Assembly (NCBI GenBank): GCA_009726075.1
Contig: WLND01000093.1
Span: 1 to 6,759, forward strand
DNA: 6,759 nucleotides
Direction of reading: 5' to 3'
Source: Actinomycetota bacterium
Lineage (GTDB): Bacteria; Actinomycetota; Actinomycetes; S36-B12
A program made the translations under genes and the position numbers. Below, in pieces: positions 1 to 5,378 of the stretch; position 1 is the stretch's first letter; every line of letters begins with the position of its first letter. The notes below the pieces were generated by a model. It did not search any database, had not been told where the DNA came from, and was given only the letters and a program-made list of their open reading frames with translations.

Positions 1-1
1 C

Positions 2-976
2 GACCCGGCCACCATGATGGGCCCTCTGGTCGAGGCCCCCAGCGAGAAGTTGCTGCGGGGCTTGACCATGCTCGAGCCGGGCGAGGCTTGGCTCGTGGAG
101 CCGCGGTCCATCGACGAGGCTCGTCACATCTGGACGCCGGGTGTTCGAACCGGGGTGCGGCCAGGTTCCTGGTTCCACCTGCACGAGTGCTTCGGCCCGG
201 TGCTCGGGCTCATGCGCGCACCCGACCTCGACACGGCGATCGCCTGGCAGAACCAGGTGGAGTACGGCCTTACCGGTGGCATCGAGTCGCTCGACCCGGC
301 TGAAATCGAGCGCTGGCTCGATCAGGTGCAGGTCGGCAACGCCTACGTCAATCGCCACATCACCGGGGCCGTCGTGCGCCGCCAGCCCTTCGGCGGCTGG
401 AAGAAGTCGTCGATCGGCGCTGGCAGCAAGCCCGGGGGTCCGGGTCATCTCCATTCATTCGGCACGTGGACAACTGCGCCTGATCATGCCCAGGCCCATT
501 GCGCCTTCGAGCAAACATGGCGCGAGGTCTTCGCGATCGAGCATGACCCGAGCGGCCTGCACTCGGAGGCGAATTTCCTGCGCTATCGCCCGCTGGATCA
601 GGTGATCATCCGCGTCGAGCGCGGCGAAGACCCGCAGCTCGCCGTTGCCCTCTTCGCGGCGAAGGCTGCCGGCGTCGGGGTATCGGTCAGTTGCGTTCGT
701 GATGAGTCGGACGAGGCACTCGCCGATCGACTGCAATCCTTGACGTCGTCCGGGGCCGTGCGCCTGCGACTTCTAGCGCCGGCATCGAAGGCATTGTTCG
801 CAGCTGCCTTCGCCGCAGGAGTCGCGGTCGACCGGGCGCCGGTGACAACGCTGCCCGAACTCGAACTGAACCACTGGGTGCTCGAGCAGTCGGTGTCGCA
901 GACGATGCACCGGCATGGCCGCATCCTGCGCCACCGGCCAGGGTCAGAGCGGAGTACCTCGGCACAACCTCGCTAG
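2..976 (+). CDS. putA: PutA-like proline dehydrogenase / L-glutamate gamma-semialdehyde dehydrogenase, C-terminal part (5' truncated by window edge)
   Basis: This is the last 324 residues of a protein whose reading frame is already open at the window edge, so the ATG at 14 is internal. The family oxidises proline to glutamate: a FAD proline dehydrogenase domain makes P5C, and an NAD-dependent aldehyde dehydrogenase (ALDH) domain oxidises glutamate semialdehyde. Only the end of the ALDH domain is visible. It shows DPATMMGPLVE (fragment residues 1-11), the ALDH motif E-C-FGPVL (about 62-68, whose Glu contacts the cofactor in ALDHs), VGNAYVNRHITGAVVRRQPFGGWKKSS (about 112-138) and GGPGH, all in the order typical of PutA-type P5C dehydrogenases. 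The catalytic Cys lies upstream, outside the window. The following 170 residues (HDPSGL..E.NFLRYRPL, then a Rossmann-like stretch ending EQSVSQTMHRHG) match the C-terminal extension of long PutA proteins. The family call is firm. Whether a proline dehydrogenase domain is fused at the N-terminus cannot be seen. The stop overlaps the convergent gene by four bases. Confidence 0.88.
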   Translation, partial: DPATMMGPLVEAPSEKLLRGLTMLEPGEAWLVEPRSIDEARHIWTPGVRTGVRPGSWFHLHECFGPVLGLMRAPDLDTAIAWQNQVEYGLTGGIESLDPAEIERWLDQVQVGNAYVNRHITGAVVRRQPFGGWKKSSIGAGSKPGGPGHLHSFGTWTTAPDHAQAHCAFEQTWREVFAIEHDPSGLHSEANFLRYRPLDQVIIRVERGEDPQLAVALFAAKAAGVGVSVSCVRDESDEALADRLQSLTSSGAVRLRLLAPASKALFAAAFAAGVAVDRAPVTTLPELELNHWVLEQSVSQTMHRHGRILRHRPGSERSTSAQPR

Positions 977-2121
977 TTCGCTGACGTGGCCGCCTGTTGC
1001 TTGAGTCCGACTCCGCGGCATCCGGCAACGAGCGCCTCGAGGCCGAAGGCATCGGCGGGTCCGAGGGCCCCGACACCATCCGGCCTCGTCGTGGCGAGCA
1101 TCGAGGCAGCCCAGGCGAGGAGGTCTGCGGTGAGGTCGTACGGGGTGGGTCCGTCGACCCTCGTCTGGGCGACCAGGGCGCCTGATTCGTCGAAGGCGCG
1201 TGCCACGGCAATCGAGATGCCACCACTGCGCTGCAGGGCATCCGGGCCCGTGCCGGTCGGCCCGGAGGTCAGCCGGCGGGTAATGCCGGTGAGCAGTGAG
1301 CGAGCCCCCGGTATCGCCGCGACCGCGTCGAGCGCCCCGCTCGCTCGCGACATTGCCTTGGTACGACTGCCTGCCCAGCCCAGGTAGACCCCGACATCGG
1401 TTAGGGCGGTATCCACTCGAGGCAGGGTGTAATGCTCGCTCCCGCCAACGGTCAGGCCGTCGAGTAGCCGTCCATCGATCTCGAAGGACGACGTCTCCTT
1501 CGCCGCGCGCTCCGGGGCGATCCGTCCGTGCCGAAATGCGAACGACGGCGCGAACATCACCCCGGCCGAACTTGCCTTGGTGCCGCTGCTCATCGCGAAG
1601 GCACCCTGCACGAAGTACCCGATCTCGACCCTGGTCGGCACCGCGCCGTCGGCCCGGGCCTGCGTGAGTGCCAGGGCCCCGGCGAGGTTGCCCGGCACGT
1701 AGTCGTAGCCGAAGGCGGTGAGGAGGCGCGCGCCACTGGCGACGGCCTGCCGGTGGTAGTCGGTGAACACCCGCTGGATGAAGGGCGGCTCGCCCGTCGA
1801 GTCGACGTAGGCGGCACCGGCGCGAATCGCGGCGCTGATCGCCGGATCGCCGAGGGCAGTGAAGGGCCCGACGGTGGAGACGAGGACGTCGGACGGGTCG
1901 GTGACGAGCGCCTGCACGGTCGCTGGTTCGGCGACATCGGCGACCTGGCAGGTCGCAGCGACTCCCGGAGCGGCCACGGCGGCCAGATCGTCGGCGAGCT
2001 CGGCAAGGCGTGAGGCAGACCGGCCGGCCAGCACCGGCGAGATCCCGGCCCTGACCATGGAGTGCGCGGCCAATCTGCCGGTGTAGCCGGTCGCGCCGAA
2101 CAGGATCACTCGTGCTGTCAT
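973..2121 (-). CDS. Saccharopine dehydrogenase-like NAD(P)-binding oxidoreductase (trans-acting enoyl reductase-like)
   Basis: This 382-residue protein belongs to the saccharopine-dehydrogenase-like / trans-acting enoyl reductase group. These have an N-terminal Rossmann fold and a C-terminal catalytic or dimerisation domain, and most members have no assigned substrate. The sequence shows the nucleotide-binding loop GATGYTG at residues 9-15. LAGRS at 31-35 follows strand two, and its Arg is compatible with NADP preference (inference). DVLVSTVGPF (78-87), YVDSTGEPPF (105-114) and FGYDYVPGNL (137-146) are blocks seen throughout the family. There is no signal peptide or obvious membrane helix, so it is probably cytosolic. 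The ATG at 2121 is chosen because the Rossmann strand starts directly after it and a TACGGT box lies 7 nt upstream, as expected for a leaderless mRNA; no Shine-Dalgarno is present. It is divergent from the aminotransferase gene and convergent with putA. The exact reaction is unknown, and lysine metabolism should not be assumed from the family name. Confidence 0.85.
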   Translation of the reverse strand: MTARVILFGATGYTGRLAAHSMVRAGISPVLAGRSASRLAELADDLAAVAAPGVAATCQVADVAEPATVQALVTDPSDVLVSTVGPFTALGDPAISAAIRAGAAYVDSTGEPPFIQRVFTDYHRQAVASGARLLTAFGYDYVPGNLAGALALTQARADGAVPTRVEIGYFVQGAFAMSSGTKASSAGVMFAPSFAFRHGRIAPERAAKETSSFEIDGRLLDGLTVGGSEHYTLPRVDTALTDVGVYLGWAGSRTKAMSRASGALDAVAAIPGARSLLTGITRRLTSGPTGTGPDALQRSGGISIAVARAFDESGALVAQTRVDGPTPYDLTADLLAWAASMLATTRPDGVGALGPADAFGLEALVAGCRGVGLKQQAATSAN

Positions 2122-2128
2122 ATGAGTG

Positions 2129-2134
2129 ACCGTA
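2129..2134 (-). promoter_or_regulatory. -10 box (TACGGT) of the leaderless saccharopine-dehydrogenase-like gene
   Basis: On the minus strand TACGGT fits the actinobacterial -10 pattern TANNNT. It is followed by exactly 7 nt and then the ATG at 2121, placing the transcription start on the A of the start codon. No convincing -35 hexamer is visible, and the expected -35 position (about 2152-2158) falls on the opposing gene's -10 box. Assignment is by pattern and spacing only. Confidence 0.55.
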
Positions 2135-2147
2135 CGCCAATGCTGGC

Positions 2148-2153
2148 TAGCCT
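2148..2153 (+). promoter_or_regulatory. -10 box (TAGCCT) of the leaderless aminotransferase gene
   Basis: TAGCCT (TANNNT pattern) is followed by 6 nt and then GTG at 2160, so transcription would start at or next to the start codon. GTGACC at 2126-2131 is a possible -35 (4 of 6 matches to TTGACA, 16 bp spacer). There is no Shine-Dalgarno before 2160. The placement argues for the GTG at 2160 over the in-frame GTG at 2154, which directly abuts the box. Confidence 0.5.
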
Positions 2154-2159
2154 GTGCTC

Positions 2160-3548
2160 GTGAGCAATCGAGCGAGCACGAACCTGTGGCATCCCTTCGC
2201 CGACATGTCGGCGGTCAACGGTCACGAGGTCGTGGTTGTCTCGGGGGTCGGGGCTCGGGTGCGCACCGAGGACGGGCGTGAGTTCATCGACGCATCGGCC
2301 GGCCTCTGGTTCAACAGCATCGGGCATGGGCGTTCAGAACTCGCCGAGGCCGCCGCTGCGCAGATGATGCGCCTAGCCGCGTACTCGAACTTCGGGGATC
2401 TCAGCACTGGCCCGACCCTTGACCTCGCAGACCGACTGTCGGCGCTGTCGCCCCAGGAGGACTGCAAGGTCTTCTTCACCTCAGGAGGCAGCGATGCCGT
2501 CGACACCGCGGTCAAGATGGTGCGCCGATACTGGTCGCTGCTCGGCCAGCCCGACCGCAGTTGGATCGTCACCCGCAACCGGGCCTATCACGGCATGCAC
2601 ATGGCCGGCACTGCGCTCACGGGCATCCCGGCGAACAAGGACGGCCATGGCGAACTCGATAGCCGCGTTGCCAATGTGACGTGGGACAGTGCGGCCGATC
2701 TCGCGGCCGTGATCGACGAGCTCGGGCCGAAGAACGTCGGTGCCTTCTTCTGCGAACCCGTCATCGGTGCGGGCGGGGTGTACCCGCCGCCGCCGGGCTA
2801 CCTCGACGAGGTGCGGGCGATCTGCCGCGATCGCGGGGTGCTCTTCGTGGCCGACGAGGTCATCACTGCATACGGTCGAGTGGGCTCGATGTTCGCAGCG
2901 TCCCGCTGGGATCTTGACCCCGACATCATCCTCACCGCGAAGGGCCTCACCTCCGGCTATCTGCCCATGGGTGCGGTCCTTGTTGCGGGACGGGTCGCCG
3001 AGCCGTTCTGGAACACGCCCGGTGTGCTGTGGCGCCACGGGTACACCTACTCGGGTCATGCGACCGCGGCCGCCGTCGCGATGGCCAATCTCGACGTGAT
3101 CGAGCGCGAGGGACTGATCGAGCGAGTCGTTGGGCTGCAGCCGGTTGTCTCCCGCCTCCTCGGGCCGCTCGCGCAGCACGAGGCCGTGCACGAGATACGC
3201 GCGGGGGTCGGCCTACTCGCTGCGGTGCAGGTCAAGCCGGAGATCCTTGCCGGCGACGCGACCTTCGGCCCGAGCATGACCGCCCAGCTCCGCGAGCGCG
3301 GGGTGCTCACCAGGATGCTCGCCGACGGCTCGGTGCAGATATCGCCGCCGTTCGTCATCAGCGAGGACGATCTTGCGAGCATTGCCCGTGCGATTGACGA
3401 GTCGCTCACGGCGCTCGGGTCGACCCGGCGGGCGAGGCCGATGCTCGAGGTGAACCTGCTGCCGGATCAGACATCTGACGAGGGCGGGGGCTTCGGCTCG
3501 AGCGATGACCGGCTGCTGGCCGACGTGCCGCCGCATCACATGGGCTAG
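2160..3548 (+). CDS. Class III PLP-dependent aminotransferase (omega-amino acid:pyruvate / BioA-like family) with C-terminal extension
   Basis: This is a 462-residue fold-type I, class III aminotransferase, a soluble PLP enzyme that transfers amino groups from omega-amino acids, amines or similar substrates to a keto acid. Visible landmarks (numbered from GTG 2160) are LWHPF near residue 8, SGGSDAV at 108-114 (phosphate cup), AYHGMH with Tyr143 (ring stacking), CEPVIGAGGV with Glu199, ADEVI with Asp232 (pyridine nitrogen), TAKGLTSGYLPMGAV with the Schiff-base Lys261, and HGYTYSGHATAAA with Thr296 (phosphate contact from the partner subunit). All catalytic residues are present. The domain ends near residue 420. 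About 43 further residues, rich in Asp, Gly and Pro and ending VPPHHMG, are not part of the normal fold. An in-frame GTG at 2154 would add two residues but is disfavoured by promoter geometry. The neighbours (proline oxidation, a reductase) fit amino-acid catabolism. The substrate cannot be assigned from motifs. Confidence 0.9.
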   Translation: MSNRASTNLWHPFADMSAVNGHEVVVVSGVGARVRTEDGREFIDASAGLWFNSIGHGRSELAEAAAAQMMRLAAYSNFGDLSTGPTLDLADRLSALSPQEDCKVFFTSGGSDAVDTAVKMVRRYWSLLGQPDRSWIVTRNRAYHGMHMAGTALTGIPANKDGHGELDSRVANVTWDSAADLAAVIDELGPKNVGAFFCEPVIGAGGVYPPPPGYLDEVRAICRDRGVLFVADEVITAYGRVGSMFAASRWDLDPDIILTAKGLTSGYLPMGAVLVAGRVAEPFWNTPGVLWRHGYTYSGHATAAAVAMANLDVIEREGLIERVVGLQPVVSRLLGPLAQHEAVHEIRAGVGLLAAVQVKPEILAGDATFGPSMTAQLRERGVLTRMLADGSVQISPPFVISEDDLASIARAIDESLTALGSTRRARPMLEVNLLPDQTSDEGGGFGSSDDRLLADVPPHHMG

Positions 3549-4063
3549 TGGATGAGCGCGGTGAGATCTGCGCGCGCACCGGCATCGGCAAGGGCCAGGG
3601 CCGTCGACTCGCTCACCGCGACGACGATGAGGGCACTGGCCGAGCTCGCGAACCCGGACGACTCGCCGACCTCGATCACCCGGGCCCGGCGGGCGACAAC
3701 CTCCGCCGCGCCGGCGTTCTGGCGGGGCACCGAGACGAGGTCGATGACATCGCCCGCGGCAAGGCTCGATGCAATCGGAGCGCTGGCCAGGGTGATGGGT
3801 GCAGCCACCTCGCCGGGCAGGAGCGTCGAGGTGGAGTCGGCTGCCATCGAGGCCTGATCGGAGGCAGGGGCCTTGAGCGCCGATACGGCGAGGAGGACGG
3901 CGAGGCCGGCGCTCACCGCGGCGAGCGGCCGGCGATACCGCCGCACGAACGCGCCGAGGGGTGAGCGTTCGAAGGATGCCCGCGCGCTCAGGGGACGTGC
4001 TGCCGGGCCACGGACGGATGGGTCACCCGCACGGCGGCGGGGGTCAGGCGATGAAGTGAACAT
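3545..4063 (-). CDS. SAF / CpaB (RcpC)-like domain protein, single membrane anchor
   Basis: This is a 172-residue protein with a basic, Pro/Arg-rich cytoplasmic N-terminus (residues 1-45, including RRYRR), one hydrophobic helix (about 46-63, PLAAVSAGLAVLLAVSAL) and an extracytoplasmic Ala/Val-rich domain (about 80-172). That domain contains GEVAAPITLASAPIASSLAAGDVIDLV and a VARRARVIEVG...SALIVVAVSESTALALA stretch. This layout resembles SAF-domain proteins related to the pilus assembly protein CpaB/RcpC and the flagellar chaperone FlgA. No other pilus genes are in the window, so a pilus role is not supported. The ATG at 4063 is preceded by TACCTT with a 6-nt gap. The gene lies 54 bp downstream of the Ruc/FmdB-like gene on the same strand and could also be read from that promoter, although it appears to have its own. 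Its stop overlaps the aminotransferase stop in a shared CTAG. Function is unknown. Confidence 0.75.
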   Translation of the reverse strand: MFTSSPDPRRRAGDPSVRGPAARPLSARASFERSPLGAFVRRYRRPLAAVSAGLAVLLAVSALKAPASDQASMAADSTSTLLPGEVAAPITLASAPIASSLAAGDVIDLVSVPRQNAGAAEVVARRARVIEVGESSGFASSASALIVVAVSESTALALADAGARADLTALIH

Positions 4064-4080
4064 GCCCCGAAGGTAGGGGC
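4064..4080 (-). promoter_or_regulatory. Leaderless -10 box (TACCTT, 4070-4075) of the SAF gene inside a perfect inverted repeat
   Basis: On the minus strand TACCTT is followed by CGGGGC (6 nt) and then the ATG at 4063, which is leaderless geometry. The box sits in the loop of a perfect 5-bp inverted repeat, GCCCC at 4064-4068 and GGGGC at 4076-4080. The repeat might be a small operator or a short hairpin at the 3' end of the ruc-like transcript. There is no T-tract, so an intrinsic terminator is unlikely. Confidence 0.45.
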
Positions 4081-4102
4081 TCGGGCCGATCAGTGCGGAG
4101 AG

Positions 4103-4111
4103 TTATCCACA
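4103..4111 (+). other. Single perfect DnaA-box sequence (TTATCCACA)
   Basis: TTATCCACA matches the classical DnaA box consensus exactly. It lies in the 54-bp gap between the SAF and Ruc/FmdB-like genes, 28 bp upstream of the SAF -10 box. No second box, AT-rich unwinding region, dnaA or dnaN gene is nearby, so it is not an origin. It may be an isolated DnaA site or chance. Confidence 0.4.
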
Positions 4112-4117
4112 GGTAGA

Positions 4118-4480
4118 TCAGGCGGAGGAGGACGAGCTGCTCGACGAAGAACTCGACGATGCGGGGGCCGACGAGGTCGAAGGGGTCGACGCGGGTGCGC
4201 TCGAGGCGGGCGCCGCGCTCGTCGACGACGATCCGGAGTCGGACTTGCTCGCGGACGAGGCGGCCGCCGGCGTCGCTGCCGGCGTCGTGCTGCTCTTGGC
4301 GTCGCGGGAGTCGTTGCGGTAGAAGCCGGAGCCCTTGAAGACCACGCCGACGTTGTTGAAGAGCTTGCGCAGGGTCGACTGGCCGCAATCGGGGCAGTCG
4401 GTCAGGGTCGCGTCGCTCATGCTCTGCTTGATCTCGTGCGTGGTGTCGCAGTTCGAGCAGGCGTACTCGTAGGTGGGCAC
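4118..4480 (-). CDS. ruc: FmdB/Ruc-family zinc-ribbon protein (probable redox-regulated chaperone), HrcA-controlled
   Basis: This 120-residue protein begins MPTYEYACSNC, the hallmark of the FmdB/CxxC_CxxC_SSSS zinc-ribbon family. Two CxxC pairs (Cys8/Cys11 and Cys29/Cys32) should bind one zinc. The block LRKLFNNVGVVFKGSGFYRNDSR (about 37-59) is characteristic of actinobacterial members. From residue 62 to the end the chain is Ser/Ala/Pro-rich, finishing in about twelve consecutive serines, and is almost certainly disordered. Established knowledge, from memory: the Mycobacterium tuberculosis homologue Rv0991c (Ruc) is co-regulated with Hsp60 and Hsp70 genes and, when oxidised, holds unfolded proteins and passes them to the Hsp70 system. 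The same role is inferred here, strengthened by the CIRCE operator just upstream. The start is GTG at 4480, preceded by GGAGGA at 4484-4489; it is the only gene here with a strong Shine-Dalgarno, as expected for a transcript with a leader. The SAF gene follows after 54 bp. Confidence 0.87.
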   Translation of the reverse strand: MPTYEYACSNCDTTHEIKQSMSDATLTDCPDCGQSTLRKLFNNVGVVFKGSGFYRNDSRDAKSSTTPAATPAAASSASKSDSGSSSTSAAPASSAPASTPSTSSAPASSSSSSSSSSSSA

Positions 4481-4483
4481 TGT

Positions 4484-4489
4484 TCCTCC
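4484..4489 (-). promoter_or_regulatory. Shine-Dalgarno (GGAGGA) of the Ruc/FmdB-like gene
   Basis: On the minus strand GGAGGA lies 3 nt before the GTG at 4480, a short but usable spacing. It fixes the GTG start and contrasts with the other starts in the window, which lack a clear site. Confidence 0.7.
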
Positions 4490-4505
4490 GGGTCACTATC
4501 TAGCT

Positions 4506-4532
4506 TTGGCACTCTCAAGGGCCGAGTGCTAA
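4506..4532 (-). promoter_or_regulatory. CIRCE element (HrcA repressor operator)
   Basis: The plus strand reads TTGGCACTC, nine bases, then GAGTGCTAA. The CIRCE consensus is TTAGCACTC-N9-GAGTGCTAA, so 17 of 18 arm positions match and the 9-bp spacer is exact. HrcA binds this site and represses chaperone genes until heat shock. It sits between the ruc-like start (25 bp away on the minus strand) and crcB (57 bp away on the plus strand). Its position between a candidate promoter and the ruc Shine-Dalgarno makes ruc the likely target. HrcA itself is not in the window. Confidence 0.9.
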
Positions 4533-4561
4533 TTGTGCCGTGTGCGCCCAGTTCCGTCCAA
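4532..4561 (-). promoter_or_regulatory. Candidate sigma-70-type promoter of the Ruc/FmdB-like gene
   Basis: On the minus strand TTGGAC (4556-4561) and CACAAT (4532-4537) are separated by 18 bp. Each is an imperfect match to TTGACA and TATAAT. Transcription would start inside the CIRCE element, the usual arrangement for HrcA repression. The call leans on this position more than on the hexamers. Confidence 0.4.
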
Positions 4562-4577
4562 TTCCAGCGAGTCCCCC

Positions 4578-4583
4578 TACGGT
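4578..4583 (+). promoter_or_regulatory. -10 box (TACGGT) of leaderless first crcB gene
   Basis: TACGGT is followed by TGGCCC (6 nt) and GTG at 4590. This fits a leaderless mRNA and fixes the start at 4590. The -10 begins 45 bp beyond the CIRCE element, so direct HrcA repression of crcB is not expected from this geometry. Confidence 0.55.
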
Positions 4584-4589
4584 TGGCCC

Positions 4590-5006
4590 GTGACGGAGCC
4601 AGCGACCACGGGTGAGCGCGCAGCGCTCTATGCGGTCATCGCGGTCGGCGGCATCGCCGGGTCCCTGGCACGCTACGCCGTGAGCCTCGCCTACGTCGAA
4701 GCCTTCGGGAGCAGGAGCATTGACGACGTCCCCTGGGCAACGCTGGCCGCAAACACGATCGGCTGCCTGGCCATCGGGGTCCTCGCGACGAGTCTCTCGG
4801 CCCACTCGCCCAATTGGTGGCTGCGCCCGATGCTCATCACCGGAGTGCTCGGCGGCTTCACGACGTTCTCGGCGTTCGCGCTCGAGACCGGACTTCTTCT
4901 GTCGGGGGGGTTCACCGGGCAGGCCGCCGTGTACGTCGGGGCAACCCTGGCCATGGGCCTCATTGCCGTGCAGGTCGGCCGGGCGCTGGCGGGCGGATCT
5001 CGGTGA
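4590..5006 (+). CDS. crcB: CrcB/Fluc fluoride channel subunit 1
   Basis: This 138-residue four-helix membrane protein belongs to the CrcB/Fluc family, which forms dual-topology dimers that export toxic fluoride passively. The sequence shows GGIAGSLARYA (20-30), WATLAANTIGC with the conserved polar Asn55, and GVLGGFTTFSAFALET (85-100), containing the TTFS break and phenylalanines that line the fluoride path and sodium site. Hydrophobic segments lie at about 12-35, 48-69, 80-105 and 112-132. A TTG at 4533 in the same frame would extend the protein by 19 residues, but it overlaps the CIRCE arm, and the hydrophilic residues it adds are not family-like, so GTG 4590 is preferred. The stop overlaps the next crcB start (GTGA, 5003-5006), as expected for translationally coupled subunits of a heterodimeric channel. 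No fluoride riboswitch is visible upstream. Confidence 0.9.
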   Translation: MTEPATTGERAALYAVIAVGGIAGSLARYAVSLAYVEAFGSRSIDDVPWATLAANTIGCLAIGVLATSLSAHSPNWWLRPMLITGVLGGFTTFSAFALETGLLLSGGFTGQAAVYVGATLAMGLIAVQVGRALAGGSR

Positions 5007-5374
5007 CGTACCTGGCGATCGCCCTGGCCGCAGCGGTCGGCGCCCCGCTGCGCTTCGCGGTCGACCGGTGGGTGACCGGCCGCACCGTCCGATCCCGGCC
5101 TGCCGGCGGATTCCCCTGGGGCATCTACACCGTCAACGTCATCGGATCGGCACTCGCGGGCCTCGTCCTCGCGACCACCTCCGGCACCGTCCAGGTCTTC
5201 CTCCTCGTCGGATTCTGCGGAGCCTTCACGACGTTCTCAGGATTCGGGTGGGACGTCACCAGGCTGTGGCCGGGCAACCGGGCGGCAGCGGCCGCGACCC
5301 TTGTCGTGATGCCGGCGTCATGCATCCTCGCTTTTCTGGCAGTTTGGCACTTGGCAAGCGCGGCCGCGTCCTAA
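5003..5374 (+). CDS. crcB: CrcB/Fluc fluoride channel subunit 2
   Basis: This is a second, shorter CrcB subunit (123 residues), with GAPLRFAVDRW (13-23), YTVNVIGSALAG with Asn45, and GFCGAFTTFSGFGWD (70-84), so the core family motifs are intact. Four hydrophobic segments are evident. The two subunits are clearly diverged from each other, and adjacent crcB pairs in Gram-positive bacteria usually encode antiparallel heterodimers in which each subunit retains only part of the pore function. The GTG at 5003 is chosen because it overlaps the upstream TGA by four bases and the protein then begins at helix one. Alternative starts upstream, read inside the first crcB gene, would add an Arg-rich segment unlike the family. 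No strong Shine-Dalgarno is present, so translation probably depends on reinitiation after the first subunit. Confidence 0.9.
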   Translation: MTYLAIALAAAVGAPLRFAVDRWVTGRTVRSRPAGGFPWGIYTVNVIGSALAGLVLATTSGTVQVFLLVGFCGAFTTFSGFGWDVTRLWPGNRAAAAATLVVMPASCILAFLAVWHLASAAAS

Positions 5375-5378
5375 TCCC

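Noticed and set aside
944..2140. Long minus-strand open frame (398 codons) overlapping the reductase gene
   Set aside because: Its translation is Arg/Pro-rich low-complexity without family motifs. The reductase frame has GATGYTG and conserved blocks, so this is a GC-rich shadow.
2154..2159. Alternative GTG start of the aminotransferase
   Set aside because: It abuts the TAGCCT box with no space for transcription to begin upstream; GTG 2160 has the right spacing. The difference is only two residues.
3541..3560. Intrinsic terminators at the convergent junctions (also 965-985)
   Set aside because: Neither junction shows a stable hairpin followed by a T-tract, and both sit within coding sequence on both sides.
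4103..4111. Replication origin around the DnaA box
   Set aside because: Only one box, with no AT-rich region and no dnaA, dnaN or parAB genes nearby.
4533..4589. Upstream TTG start extending crcB1 by 19 residues
   Set aside because: It overlaps the CIRCE arm, adds residues unlike the family, and ignores the TACGGT box correctly spaced from GTG 4590.
4533..4589. Fluoride riboswitch upstream of crcB
   Set aside because: No recognisable conserved core or pseudoknot pairing, and too little space once the -10 box is placed.
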